DNA of 64,000 bases. It comes from Embleya sp040629175. Lineage in GTDB: Bacteria > Actinomycetota > Actinomycetes > Streptomycetales > Streptomycetaceae. This document shows, piece by piece, positions 33,412 to 43,773 of the stretch. The stretch lies in contig NZ_JBEXUX010000022.1 of the NCBI RefSeq assembly GCF_040629175.1, forward strand, positions 1 to 64,000, in the 5' to 3' direction. Numbering within the stretch: the first letter of the stretch is position 1; each line of letters starts with the position of its first letter. The notes under the pieces were generated by a model. The model ran no database searches. It worked only from the letters and a program-made list of their open reading frames with translations, and had not been told where the DNA came from. Both the position numbers and the translations under genes were made by a program.

Positions 33412-33981
33412 GTGGTGGACGAGAAGGACATGGGCGCCGACCTCGAAAGGGTCCTCGTCACGCAGGAGGAGATCGAGGCGAAGCTCGTCGAGCTCGCCGA
33501 ACGGATCGACGAGGACTACCGGGGCCAGGACCTGCTCCTGGTCGGCGTGCTCAAGGGCGCCGTCATGGTCATGGCCGACCTCGCCCGAGCCGTGCACTCG
33601 CCGGTCAAGATGGACTGGATGGCGGTGTCCTCCTACGGCTCCGGCACCAAGTCCTCGGGCGTCGTGCGCATCCTCAAGGACCTCGACGCGGACATCGCCG
33701 GTCGGCACGTGCTGGTCGTCGAGGACATCATCGACTCGGGCCTGACCCTGTCGTGGATGCTCGCCAACCTCACCTCGCGAGGTCCCGCCTCGCTGGAGGT
33801 GTGCGCGTTCTTCCGCAAGCCGGAGGCCGCCAAGGTCGACATCCCGGTCAAGTACGTGGGCTTCGACATCCCCAACGAGTTCGTGGTGGGTTACGGCCTC
33901 GACTACGCCGAGCGCTACCGCAACCTGCCGTTCGTGGGCACTCTGGCCGAGCATGTATACGGTGGTTCGAAGCCGACCTGA
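33412..33981 (+). CDS. hpt: Hypoxanthine phosphoribosyltransferase
   Basis: 189 residues from GTG 33412 (AAGG upstream; GTG 33415 is also possible). The PRPP-binding loop VLVVEDIIDSGLTL (about 102-115) is diagnostic, preceded by LLVGVLKGAVMVMADLARA and SYGSGTKSSGVVRI, followed by VGFDIPNEFVVGYGLDYAERYRNLPFVG. Converts hypoxanthine or guanine plus PRPP to IMP or GMP (purine salvage). It lies in the conserved tilS-hpt-ftsH order. Confidence 0.97.
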   Translation: MVDEKDMGADLERVLVTQEEIEAKLVELAERIDEDYRGQDLLLVGVLKGAVMVMADLARAVHSPVKMDWMAVSSYGSGTKSSGVVRILKDLDADIAGRHVLVVEDIIDSGLTLSWMLANLTSRGPASLEVCAFFRKPEAAKVDIPVKYVGFDIPNEFVVGYGLDYAERYRNLPFVGTLAEHVYGGSKPT

Positions 33982-34051
33982 CCCGCTCGGACGCATGGAT
34001 CACGGCTTCGGGTTTGCGCGATCGAGATCCTGTAACAGCATCCGGGAACAA

Positions 34052-34066
34052 GGGGAACGTTTCCCC
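34052..34066. terminator. Short palindrome behind hpt
   Basis: GGGGAACGTTTCCCC, near-perfect palindrome 70 nt after the hpt stop. A weak terminator or regulatory site; no T-run. Confidence 0.35.
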
Positions 34067-34130
34067 TCGTTGGAGGGTGCGTCGGGGGTCGATTCACGAA
34101 GGCGCGCAAGGTGAGTGAACGCGCGGCGCG

Positions 34131-34157
34131 TTGACGTGCGGATGCCCGGTGTACCGT
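34131..34157 (+). promoter_or_regulatory. Probable ftsH promoter
   Basis: TTGACG (34131-34136) and TACCGT (34152-34157) match Streptomyces housekeeping -35/-10 elements, with a rather short 15-nt spacer. It would give a leader of about 125 nt before the ATG at 34289. A TAACGC four bases further is an alternative -10. Confidence 0.45.
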
Positions 34158-34219
34158 CTAACGCAGTGACATCCGATCAGCACGGGCGACCGTGCCGGGC
34201 GATACCGGACAGGCAACGT

Positions 34220-34245
34220 ACCCGGGCGCCATAAGGCGTCCGGGT
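34220..34245 (+). promoter_or_regulatory. Leader hairpin upstream of ftsH
   Basis: ACCCGGGCGCC-ATAA-GGCGTCCGGGT: eleven-base arms with one G-T pair and a 4-nt loop, 43 nt before the ftsH start and behind the probable promoter. It is followed by CAAAA, not T-rich. It could stabilise or attenuate the ftsH mRNA. The remainder of the 33982-34288 spacer shows nothing else. Confidence 0.5.
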
Positions 34246-34288
34246 CAAAAGTCGGCAGGAGGGACGGGGCGTCTGCTGCCCCGCATCG

Positions 34289-36343
<2,055 letters not shown>

Positions 36344-36345
36344 AC

Positions 36346-36951
36346 GTGACGATCGACCCGGTCACCTTCGACGGTCGTACCGTGGGTGAGTTCGACCAGG
36401 ATCGCGCCGAGCGCGCGGTTCGGGAGCTGTTGCTCGCGGTCGGGGAGAACCCCGACCGCGAGGGTCTCAAGGACACCCCGGCTCGTGTGGCCAGGTCGTA
36501 CCAGGAGATCTTCGCGGGACTGCGGCAGGAGCCCGAGGACGTACTCACCACGACCTTCGACCTCGGCCACGACGAGATGGTCCTGGTCAAGGACATCGAG
36601 GTCTACAGCACGTGCGAGCACCACCTCGTGACTTTTCACGGGGTGGCGCACGTGGGGTACATCCCGTCGGAGGACGGTCAGATCACCGGCCTCTCCAAGC
36701 TCGCGCGCCTGGTGGACGTCTACGCCAAGCGTCCGCAGGTGCAGGAGCGGCTGACCACCCAGATCGCCGACGCGCTGGTGAACATCCTGCGCCCGCGCGG
36801 GGTGATCGTGGTGGTCGAGTGCGAGCACCTGTGCATGACCATGCGCGGCATACGGAAGCCGGGTGCGCGCACCCTCACCTCCGCCGTGCGCGGGCAGTTG
36901 CTGAACGCGGCCACGCGAGCCGAGGCGATGAGCCTGATCCTGAGCCGGTAG
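36346..36951 (+). CDS. folE: GTP cyclohydrolase I
   Basis: 201 residues from GTG 36346; GGAGA inside the end of ftsH is the RBS. Zinc ligands and catalytic residues are intact: STCEHHLVTFHGVAHVGYIP and VVVECEHLCMTMRGIRKPG. It makes dihydroneopterin triphosphate from GTP, the first step to folate. It is translationally linked to ftsH, the common actinobacterial order. A long inverted repeat lies 65 nt downstream. Confidence 0.98.
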   Translation: MTIDPVTFDGRTVGEFDQDRAERAVRELLLAVGENPDREGLKDTPARVARSYQEIFAGLRQEPEDVLTTTFDLGHDEMVLVKDIEVYSTCEHHLVTFHGVAHVGYIPSEDGQITGLSKLARLVDVYAKRPQVQERLTTQIADALVNILRPRGVIVVVECEHLCMTMRGIRKPGARTLTSAVRGQLLNAATRAEAMSLILSR

Positions 36952-37016
36952 CGGTCGCACGGCGCACGGTCGCGGGTCGGTGGGGACACCGGCGACAAGT
37001 CGCGACGCAGTACTCG

Positions 37017-37047
37017 GGGGTTGACCGGGCAGCGCCCGGTCAACCCC
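37017..37047. promoter_or_regulatory. 14-bp perfect inverted repeat at the folP promoter
   Basis: Arms GGGGTTGACCGGGC (37017-37030) and GCCCGGTCAACCCC (37034-37047) with a 3-nt AGC centre. The right arm ends directly against the -10 box TACTCT (37048-37053) of folP. It may be an operator covering the promoter, a terminator for ftsH-folE, or both. Confidence 0.7.
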
Positions 37048-37060
37048 TACTCTGTTCCCC

Positions 37061-37945
37061 ATGACAGCGACGACCGGCCCGCGACATCGGGCTCCCGACC
37101 GCCCACCACGGGTGCGCGGCCTGCCCGAGTTCGGCCGGTGCGCGGTCATGGGGGTGGTCAATGTGACCCCCGATTCGTTCTCCGACGGCGGCCTGTGGTT
37201 CGACTCGAAGGCCGCGATCACGCGTGGGCTCGCGCTGCTCGACCAAGGGGCCGACCTGATCGACGTGGGCGGCGAGTCGACCCGACCGGGGGCCGGTCGG
37301 GTCGATGTGGACGAGGAACTGCGCCGGGTCGTCCCGGTGGTGCGCGAACTGGCCGCGGCCGGCGCGGTGGTCAGCGTGGACACCACCCGGGTCGAGGTCG
37401 CGAGCGCCGCCGTCGAGGCCGGCGCCAGGCTGGTCAACGACGTCAGCGGCGGGCTCGCGGATCCGGCGATGGCCGCCTACGTGGCCGACAGCGGGGTGCC
37501 CGTGGTGGTCATGCACTGGCGTGGGCACTCGCGCGGCATGCAGGAGCACGCGGTCTACGCCGACGTGGTCGCCGAGGTGCGCACCGAGTTGGCCGAGCGG
37601 ATGGAGAAGGTGATCGCGGCCGGCGTGCACCCCGACGCGATCGTGCTCGACCCGGGTCTGGGCTTCGCCAAGACGGCCGCGCACAACTGGCCGTTGCTCG
37701 CCCACCTGGACGCGCTGCACGAGCTCGGTCGTCCGCTGCTCGTGGCCGCGTCCCGCAAGACCTTCCTGGGGCGGCTGCTCGCCGCCGAGGACGGCACACT
37801 GCGTCCGCCTCGCGGCCGCGACGACGCGACGGCCGCGGTCTCCGCGCTGGCCGCCGCCGCGGGCGCGTGGGCCGTCCGTGTGCACGAGGTGCCCGCTTCG
37901 CTCGACGCGGTCAAGGTGGCGGCTGCCTGGCAGGAGGCCCGATGA
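37061..37945 (+). CDS. folP: Dihydropteroate synthase
   Basis: 294 residues. Signatures MGVVNVTPDSFSDGG (about 30-44), DLIDVGGESTRPGAG, SVDTTRVEVASAAVEAGARLVNDVSGG, VVVMHWRG and LDPGLGFAKTAAHNWPLLAHLD are complete. Joins dihydropterin pyrophosphate to p-aminobenzoate; the sulfonamide target. The -10 TACTCT ends 7 nt before the ATG, so translation probably starts on a leaderless mRNA. Its last bases overlap the next gene (ATGA). Confidence 0.97.
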   Translation: MTATTGPRHRAPDRPPRVRGLPEFGRCAVMGVVNVTPDSFSDGGLWFDSKAAITRGLALLDQGADLIDVGGESTRPGAGRVDVDEELRRVVPVVRELAAAGAVVSVDTTRVEVASAAVEAGARLVNDVSGGLADPAMAAYVADSGVPVVVMHWRGHSRGMQEHAVYADVVAEVRTELAERMEKVIAAGVHPDAIVLDPGLGFAKTAAHNWPLLAHLDALHELGRPLLVAASRKTFLGRLLAAEDGTLRPPRGRDDATAAVSALAAAAGAWAVRVHEVPASLDAVKVAAAWQEAR

Positions 37946-38406
37946 ACCCGATTGACGACCAGACGTCGCCCGAGGCGGACGCGGTACGCGAGGTCAACCT
38001 CGCGCTGTGGACGGCCGTCGAGGAGGGCGACATCGACGCCCTCGGCGCGATCTGGGCCGACGGCCCCGACGCGCCCAGCGTGACGTGCGTGCATCCGGGG
38101 TGGCCCGCGTTGCACGGACGCGCGGAGATTCTGCGCTCGTACGCGCTGATCATGGCGAACACCGCGTATGTGCAGTTCTTCCTGACCGACGTCGAGGTCA
38201 AGCTGGCCGGCGAGGTCGCGGTGTTGTCCTGCACGGCGAACATGCTGACCGGGATGGCCGAGGAGGACGGCGGCGACGAGGCCGGGTTCGCGGGCGGCCG
38301 GGCGGTGGTCACCAACGTCTTCCGGCGCACTCCCGCGGGCTGGCGGTTGTGGCTGCACCACGCGTCGCCGGTGATGGCGGAGGTCGACGCCGAAGAGGAG
38401 ATCTGA
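37942..38406 (+). CDS. SnoaL/NTF2-like protein in the folate operon
   Basis: 154 residues, start overlapping the folP stop (ATGA). Pattern of the nuclear transport factor 2 / SnoaL-like ketosteroid-isomerase fold: EVNLALWTAVEEGDIDALGAIWADG, VTCVHPGWPALHGRAEILRSYALIMAN, VAVLSCTANMLTG and VVTNVFRRTPAGWRLWLHHASPV. The role in folate synthesis is unknown; coupling to folP is conserved in actinobacteria as far as I recall. Residues 1-15 and the acidic EEDGGDE loop look disordered. Confidence 0.88.
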   Translation: MNPIDDQTSPEADAVREVNLALWTAVEEGDIDALGAIWADGPDAPSVTCVHPGWPALHGRAEILRSYALIMANTAYVQFFLTDVEVKLAGEVAVLSCTANMLTGMAEEDGGDEAGFAGGRAVVTNVFRRTPAGWRLWLHHASPVMAEVDAEEEI

Positions 38407-38595
38407 CCGATCCCGATCGCTTCGATGCGTCGTTCGGGTGTCTTCGGGGCACCCGGCCGAGCGAACCTGTCGGGTTCGCTGGGTACATTCGTACCGCACA
38501 GAGGTGGTCCGGCCGTCGGCGCGACCGCCCCTCGACGGGTCGACAACCGAACGGTCGGGGTGCGCAGTGATGGGATAGCGCCGAGGAGGCGACTG

Positions 38596-38961
38596 ATGCT
38601 GGACCGCGTCTCGCTGCGGGGACTGAAGGCCCGCGGCAACCATGGAGTGTTCGCGAAGGAACGCGACGAGGGCCAGACCTTCGTTGTCGACGTCGTGCTC
38701 GGGGTGGACACCCGTCCGGCCGCGCAGTCCGACGACCTCACCCTCACGGTGCACTACGGCGAGGTCGCCGAGGACGTGGTCGGCGTCGTCCAGGGCGACC
38801 CGGTCGATCTGATCGAGACGCTCGCGCAGCGGATCGCCGACGTGTGCCTGGCCCGCCCGCTCGTGCAGGAGGTGGAAGTGATCGTGCACAAGCCCGACGC
38901 CCCGATCACCGTCCCGTTCGACGACGTGACGGTGACCATCGTGCGAGGGCGGGACCGATGA
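38596..38961 (+). CDS. folB: Dihydroneopterin aldolase
   Basis: 121 residues from ATG 38596 (GAGGAGG upstream). LDRVSLRGLKARGNHGVFAKERDEGQTFVVDVVL is the FolB start, with the usual Glu in KERDEGQ, followed by VHYGEVAEDVV and EVEVIVHKPDAPI with the catalytic Lys. Converts dihydroneopterin to hydroxymethyl-dihydropterin. A 189-nt spacer separates it from the NTF2-like gene and contains a -10-like TACATT near 38483, so it may have its own promoter. Confidence 0.96.
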   Translation: MLDRVSLRGLKARGNHGVFAKERDEGQTFVVDVVLGVDTRPAAQSDDLTLTVHYGEVAEDVVGVVQGDPVDLIETLAQRIADVCLARPLVQEVEVIVHKPDAPITVPFDDVTVTIVRGRDR

Positions 38962-39545
38962 CCGACACCGTCGAGGAGCCCACGCGCGAACCGGTCCCGG
39001 AGCAGCCCGCCGAGACCGCCGGCCGGCGGATGCCGTCGACCTGGAGCCGGGTCGTGCTCGCGCTCGGCAGCAACCTGGGCAACCGCCTGGAAACCATCCA
39101 GGGTGCCATCGACGAGATCGCCGACACCCCGGGAGTGAGCCTGCTGCGGGTGTCCCCGGTCTACGAGACCGACCCCGTGGGCGGGCCCGAGCAGGGCACC
39201 TACTTCAACGCGGTGGTCGAGGTGCGCACGCTGCTCACCCCGGATCTGATCCTGGAGCGCGGCAACTCGATCGAGGAGGCGTTCCAGCGGGTCCGGGTCG
39301 AGCGCTGGGGACCGCGCACGCTGGACGTGGACGTGATCTGGTTCGAGCACGTGGTGCGGGACGACCCGCGCCTGACCCTGCCGCATCCGCGCGCGCACGA
39401 GCGTTCGTTCGTGCTCGCGCCGTGGCACGACATCGACCCCGAGGCGGAGGTACCGGGCCACGGCCGGGTCGCCGACCTGCTCGCGCGGGTGGGCCTCGAC
39501 GGGGTGCGTCGCCGTGACGACCTGGAGCTGACCGCAGACCGATGA
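38958..39545 (+). CDS. folK: 2-amino-4-hydroxy-6-hydroxymethyldihydropteridine diphosphokinase
   Basis: 195 residues, overlapping folB by 4 nt. After a 30-residue disordered extension (EEPTREPVPEQPAETAGRR) the HPPK motifs are VVLALGSNLGNRLETIQGA, SPVYETDPVGGPEQGTYFNAVVEV, RWGPRTLDVDVIWFE and LPHPRAHERSFVLAPW. Pyrophosphorylates 6-hydroxymethyl-dihydropterin for FolP. Confidence 0.97.
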   Translation: MTDTVEEPTREPVPEQPAETAGRRMPSTWSRVVLALGSNLGNRLETIQGAIDEIADTPGVSLLRVSPVYETDPVGGPEQGTYFNAVVEVRTLLTPDLILERGNSIEEAFQRVRVERWGPRTLDVDVIWFEHVVRDDPRLTLPHPRAHERSFVLAPWHDIDPEAEVPGHGRVADLLARVGLDGVRRRDDLELTADR

Positions 39546-40006
39546 AGCCCACGCGCCCGCTCGTCCTGCTCGCCCTCGCGCTGGGGGCGGGTGGCCTCGC
39601 GTATGCCGGAATCGACCTGTGGGACTCGCGCGGCACGCCGCCCGTGGTCCCGATCCTGGCCCCGATCGTGCTGCTGTGCCTGGCCGCGATCGCGTTGGCG
39701 ACCGCGCTGTCGCTGCGTTCGCGGCTCAAGGCGCAGCGCGAGCGGCGGCCGAACGCCCGCCCGGTGGATCCGCTGGTCGCCGCGCGGGCGGTGGTCTTCG
39801 CCAAGGCCGGTTCGTTGGTCGGCGCGCTGGTGGTGGGCCTGTACGGCGGCTACGCGCTCTACCTGACCGGCTTCCTGGAGGTCACCGAGCGCTCGGCCCA
39901 GGCCCAGCGCTGTGCCTTCGCCGTGGGCGCGGGCCTGCTGCTGGTCGGCGGCTGCCTGTTCCTGGAGCGGATACTGCGCGTCCCCGAGGACCCCGAGGAC
40001 AAGTAG
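39542..40006 (+). CDS. DUF3180 membrane protein
   Basis: 154 residues, overlapping folK by 4 nt. Four hydrophobic spans (PLVLLALALGAGGLAYAGI, VVPILAPIVLLCLAAIALAT, AGSLVGALVVGLYGGYALYL, CAFAVGAGLLLVGGCLFL). The DUF3180 family is found behind folK in actinobacteria; function unknown. NARPVDPLVAARAVVFAKAGS before span 3 is the conserved stretch. Confidence 0.93.
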   Translation: MKPTRPLVLLALALGAGGLAYAGIDLWDSRGTPPVVPILAPIVLLCLAAIALATALSLRSRLKAQRERRPNARPVDPLVAARAVVFAKAGSLVGALVVGLYGGYALYLTGFLEVTERSAQAQRCAFAVGAGLLLVGGCLFLERILRVPEDPEDK

Positions 40007-40007
40007 C

Positions 40008-40023
40008 CCCGGGCCGGCCCGGG
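40008..40023. terminator. Palindrome between convergent genes
   Basis: CCCGGGCCGGCCCGGG, perfect 16-bp palindrome in the 25-bp gap between DUF3180 and the importer ATPase stop codons; a likely minimal bidirectional terminator. Confidence 0.45.
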
Positions 40024-40031
40024 ATTTCCCG

Positions 40032-41180
40032 TCAGCCCTCGATCGTGTCCAGCACGACCTCGGCCAACGGGATGTCCCGCTCCTCCGCACCGATCGAGCG
40101 CCGCAGGGCCTCGTGCAGCCGCGCCGGCGTGAGCACGCCCACGAACCGGTCCCCGTCCAGCACCGCGATCCACCCGGCGTCGTGCTGGAGCATCTCGCCG
40201 AACGCCTGCTTGAGCGAGGCGCGCACCGACACCCAGGCCTCCATCCGGCGGGCCCGATCGCGCACCGTACCGGCGGTCGCGCGGTCGTCCACCCACCCGT
40301 GCAGGTTGCCCGCGTCGTCCAGCACCACGGCCCAGCGCGAGTCGGCCGCGCGCAGCTTCGCGAGCGCCTCCGACATCGGGTCGTCCAGGTGCACGACCGG
40401 CGGCAGTTCGAGGTCCTCGGGGGTGATCTCGGTCACCGACAGCCGCTTGAGGCCGCGATCCGCCCCGACGAAGTCGGCGACGTAGTCGTTGGCGGGCGCG
40501 CCGAGCACGCTGGAGGGCGTGTCGAACTGCTCGATGTGGCCGCCCATCGAGAAGACCGCCATCCGGTCGCCGAGTCGCACCGCCTCCTCGATGTCGTGCG
40601 TGACGAACAGGACGGTCTTCTTCAACTCCGCCTGAAGTCGCAGGAATTCGCTCTGCAGACGCTCGCGCACCACCGGGTCCACCGCGCCGAACGGCTCGTC
40701 CATCAGCAACACCGGCGGGTCGGCGGCGAGGGCGCGGGCCACGCCGACCCGTTGGCGCTGGCCGCCGGAGAGCTGGTGCGGGTAGCGGTCGCCGAGCCTG
40801 GCCGGGTCCAGGCCGACCAGCTCCAGGAGTTCGACGCCGCGCGCCCGGGCCTTCTTGCGGTCCCAGCCCAGCAGACTCGGCACGGTGACGGTGTTCTCCA
40901 GCACGGTGCGGTGCGGGAACAGGCCGCCGGACTGGATCACATAGCCCATCCGCCGGCGCAGTTTGACCGGGTCGGCCCGGGTGATGTCCTCGTCGTCCAG
41001 GAAGATCCGCCCTGACGTGGGTTCGATCAGCCGGTTGACCATTTTCATCGTGGTGGTCTTGCCGCAGCCGGACGGGCCGACCAGGGTGACCAGTTCGCCC
41101 GCGGCGACCTTCAGGGACAGTTCCGCGACAGCCTCGGTGCCGTCGGGGTACCGCTTGGTGACGCGGTCGAGCCGGATCAT
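40032..41180 (-). CDS. Quaternary-amine (glycine betaine/choline) ABC importer, ATP-binding subunit with CBS domains
   Basis: 382 residues. Walker A GPSGCGKTTT, Q-loop YVIQSGGLFPHRTVLEN, signature LSGGQRQRVGVARAL, Walker B VLLMDEPFGAVDP, switch FVTHDIEEAV. The SGGLFPH and MDEPFGAVDP wording is that of OpuCA/ProV-type ATPases. A CBS pair occupies about 260-375 (PPVVHLDDPMSEALAKLRAADSRWAVVLD ... WIAVLDGDRFVGVLTPARL); in OpuA such domains sense ionic strength. It is divergent from the two permease genes, separated by 163 nt. Confidence 0.93.
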   Translation of the reverse strand: MIRLDRVTKRYPDGTEAVAELSLKVAAGELVTLVGPSGCGKTTTMKMVNRLIEPTSGRIFLDDEDITRADPVKLRRRMGYVIQSGGLFPHRTVLENTVTVPSLLGWDRKKARARGVELLELVGLDPARLGDRYPHQLSGGQRQRVGVARALAADPPVLLMDEPFGAVDPVVRERLQSEFLRLQAELKKTVLFVTHDIEEAVRLGDRMAVFSMGGHIEQFDTPSSVLGAPANDYVADFVGADRGLKRLSVTEITPEDLELPPVVHLDDPMSEALAKLRAADSRWAVVLDDAGNLHGWVDDRATAGTVRDRARRMEAWVSVRASLKQAFGEMLQHDAGWIAVLDGDRFVGVLTPARLHEALRRSIGAEERDIPLAEVVLDTIEG

Positions 41181-41343
41181 GGGGACCCTCCGGGGGCATG
41201 GCGGGCAATTGTGGCAGGTGTCCGGAGATCCGGGTGATTCCCGGCCCCCAAGGGTGGCAACGTACCCGGACGATCCCGTTCACACACCGGGTGTGTCGGC
41301 CGTCACGAGAATGCCCGTCCGACCGCTGGGGTACTGTCCGCCC

Positions 41344-42090
41344 GTGATTGTGGCCTCCGGTGACTGCCTGAAGCGCAACTCGTGGGTCTGCGGGAAGTAC
41401 TTCGACGAGTACTCCGAGGAGATCACCACCGCGTTGCGCGAACACATCTATCTGACCGTCGTATCGGTGGCGATCGGTCTGCTCGTCGCGTTCCCGATGG
41501 CCCTCGCGGCCCGGCGTTGGCGACTGACCGGCAGCGTGCTGCTCGGCTCGACCACGATCCTGTACACGATTCCCTCGCTGGCGATGTTCGCGATTCTGCA
41601 GCCGTTCACGGGTCTGACCGAGACCACGGTGATCATCGGCCTGGTGTTGTACTCGCTGACCATCCTGGTGCGGAACATGCTCGCCGGTCTGCAGGCGGTG
41701 CCGCCGGATGTGGTGGAGGCGGCCAAGGGCATGGGCTACGGGCCCGGGCGGTTGCTGTTCCAGGTCGAACTGCCGCTCGCGCTGCCCGCGATCATGGCCG
41801 GCGTCCGGGTCGCCACGGTGTCCACCGTCGCGCTCACCACGGTCGGCGCGATCGTCGGCTCCGGCGGGCTGGGCAACCTGATCTACTCCGGCATCGACAC
41901 GCTCTTCAAGGCGCAGGTGTTGACCGCGTCGGTGTTGTGCGTCGCGCTGGCCATCGTGGCCGACCTGTTGTTGCTCGGCGTACAGCGGCTGTCGACCCCG
42001 TGGGAGCGGGCCGGCGGGCGCAAGCGGCGACAGTCGGCGGTGCCCGCGCCGACGGCCGAGATCGACCTGAAGGCGGGGGCCTCGGCGTGA
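41344..42090 (+). CDS. Betaine/choline-type ABC importer, permease 1
   Basis: 248 residues from GTG 41344. The N-terminus GDCLKRNSWVCGKYFDEYSEEI precedes five or six spans. The BPD_transp_1 EAA loop is VEAAKGMGYGPGRLLFQVELPLALPAIMAGVR. The C-terminus is a hydrophilic tail. Part of an OpuCB/ProW-like pair: this subunit and the next form the membrane channel. Its stop overlaps the next start (GTGA). Confidence 0.92.
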   Translation: MIVASGDCLKRNSWVCGKYFDEYSEEITTALREHIYLTVVSVAIGLLVAFPMALAARRWRLTGSVLLGSTTILYTIPSLAMFAILQPFTGLTETTVIIGLVLYSLTILVRNMLAGLQAVPPDVVEAAKGMGYGPGRLLFQVELPLALPAIMAGVRVATVSTVALTTVGAIVGSGGLGNLIYSGIDTLFKAQVLTASVLCVALAIVADLLLLGVQRLSTPWERAGGRKRRQSAVPAPTAEIDLKAGASA

Positions 42091-42761
42091 ACGTGCTCGG
42101 CGACGCGTGGGACTGGTTGGCCGACGGCACGAACTGGAGCGGCGAGAGCGGGGTGTGGAATCGGCTCGGCGAACACGTCGTGCTGACCGTGGTGTGCGTG
42201 CTGGTCGCGGTGGTCATAGCGCTGCCGATCGCGCTGTGGCTGGGACATCTGGGCCGGGGCGGCACGCTCGCGATCAACATCTCCAACATCGGGCGGGCCA
42301 TCCCGACGTTCGCGGTGCTGGTGCTGCTCGGGTTGAGTCCGATCGGCATGGGCGACACCGCGACGATCATCGCGCTCGTGTTGTTCGCCATCCCGCCGGT
42401 GCTCACCAACGCCTACGTCGGCATGCGGGGAGTGGACCGGGACGTGGTCGAGGCGTCGCGCGGCATGGGCATGACGGGCGGGCAGATGTTGTTCCGTGTC
42501 GAGCTGCCCCTGGCACTTCCGTTGATCATGACGGGAATTCGAACGTGTGCCGTTCAGGTTGTTGCGACCGCAACACTCGCGGCACTGGTCGCGGGGGGCG
42601 GTCTCGGGCGCATCGTCACGGCCGGTTTCGACCTGCAGGACAACGGTCAAGTGGTGGCGGGGGCAATCCTCGTGGCCGCGTTGGCTCTGGTGGTGGAGGG
42701 CCTGTTCGCGCTCGTGCAGCGGTTCACGGCCCGGACGCCGCGTGGCGGTGTGACCTCGTGA
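42087..42761 (+). CDS. Betaine/choline-type ABC importer, permease 2
   Basis: 224 residues from GTG 42087. Six spans with EAA loop VEASRGMGMTGGQMLFRVELPLALPLIMTGIR, the partner of permease 1. PIGMGDTATIIALVLFAIPPVLTNAYVGMRGV is typical of OpuC permeases. Translationally coupled both upstream and, by a possible GTG at 42758, to the binding-protein gene. Confidence 0.92.
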   Translation: MNVLGDAWDWLADGTNWSGESGVWNRLGEHVVLTVVCVLVAVVIALPIALWLGHLGRGGTLAINISNIGRAIPTFAVLVLLGLSPIGMGDTATIIALVLFAIPPVLTNAYVGMRGVDRDVVEASRGMGMTGGQMLFRVELPLALPLIMTGIRTCAVQVVATATLAALVAGGGLGRIVTAGFDLQDNGQVVAGAILVAALALVVEGLFALVQRFTARTPRGGVTS

Positions 42762-42784
42762 GAACGGAAAGGGCGGTGCATCGC

Positions 42785-43708
42785 ATGCTTATACGGCGTG
42801 GCAAGACGGGCATGACGGTCGGCGTGGCGGCAGGGCTGTCCCTGGTGTTTCTGATGGGCGCGACGGGGTGTTCCTCCTCGGACGACGACAAGACGGTGGT
42901 CGGTTCGGCCGGTTTCACCGAATCCGAGATCCTGGCGCAGATGTACAAACAGTTGCTCGACAAGGGCGGGGTGAAGGCGAGCATCAAGACGGTCAAGAAC
43001 CGTGAGCTCTACGAACCCGAGCTGGAGAAGGGCAAGATCGCGGTCGTGCCCGAATACGCGGCGACGATGGCGGAGTTCCTGAACCGGAAGAAGAACGGCC
43101 CGGATGCCGCACCGGTCGCCTCGCCGGATGTGGCGGCCACGGTCGCCGCGCTGAACACGCTCGCCGGCCCGGCCGGGCTCAAGTCCGGAACACCGTCGCA
43201 GGCCGTGGACCAGAACGCGTTCGCGGTGACCAAGGACTTCGCCGCGAAGAACAACCTGAAGACGCTCTCCGACCTGGGCCGCGCCGGCATCGAGGTGAAG
43301 ATCGCGGCGGGCGAGGAGTGCAAGACGCGCCCGTTCTGCGCCCCGGGCCTGGAGAAGACGTACGGCATCAAGGTGAGTGGCGTGGACCCGCTCGGCGTGG
43401 GCACCACCGCCGCCAAGCAGGCGGTCAAGGACGGCAAGGACCAACTGGTCCTGACCACGTCCACCGATGCCACGCTCGACCAGTTCGGCCTGGTCGTCCT
43501 CACGGACGACAAGAAGCTGCAGAACGCCGACAACGTGATTCCGGTCGTCAATTCGGGCAAGGCGGACAAGATCCTGCCGCTGGTCGACAAGCTCGCCCCC
43601 GTGCTCACCACCGAGGACCTGACCGCGCTCAACAAGCAGGTCGACGAGGACCGCAAAAAGCCGGCCGACGTCGCCAAGGCCTACCTGAAGTCCAAGAACC
43701 TGATCTGA
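42785..43708 (+). CDS. Quaternary-amine ABC importer, substrate-binding lipoprotein
   Basis: 307 residues from ATG 42785 (in-frame GTGs at 42758 and 42776 possible). Lipoprotein signal MTVGVAAGLSLVFLMGATGC with Cys near residue 29. The OpuAC-type domain begins VVGSAGFTESEILAQMYKQLL, continues VVPEYAATMAEFLN, then ECKTRPFCAPGLEKTYGIKVSGVDPLG. The two Cys flanking the ECKTRPFC loop could form a disulfide. Captures betaine/choline/proline-like osmolytes outside the membrane. Confidence 0.92.
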   Translation: MLIRRGKTGMTVGVAAGLSLVFLMGATGCSSSDDDKTVVGSAGFTESEILAQMYKQLLDKGGVKASIKTVKNRELYEPELEKGKIAVVPEYAATMAEFLNRKKNGPDAAPVASPDVAATVAALNTLAGPAGLKSGTPSQAVDQNAFAVTKDFAAKNNLKTLSDLGRAGIEVKIAAGEECKTRPFCAPGLEKTYGIKVSGVDPLGVGTTAAKQAVKDGKDQLVLTTSTDATLDQFGLVVLTDDKKLQNADNVIPVVNSGKADKILPLVDKLAPVLTTEDLTALNKQVDEDRKKPADVAKAYLKSKNLI

Positions 43709-43740
43709 CGCAATTTCCTCGATGACGGCAAATCCCCTGG

Positions 43741-43773
43741 CGCCGACCGGACTTACCCATGGTCCGGTCGGCG
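43741..43773 (+). terminator. Terminator of the importer operon
   Basis: CGCCGACCGGAC and GTCCGGTCGGCG form a perfect 12-bp stem with a 9-nt loop, 33 nt behind the stop of the binding-protein gene. Confidence 0.75.

Noticed and set aside
33410..33412. ATG 33410 as start of hpt
   Set aside because: It is out of frame with the HPRT reading frame; GTG 33412 or 33415 is in frame.
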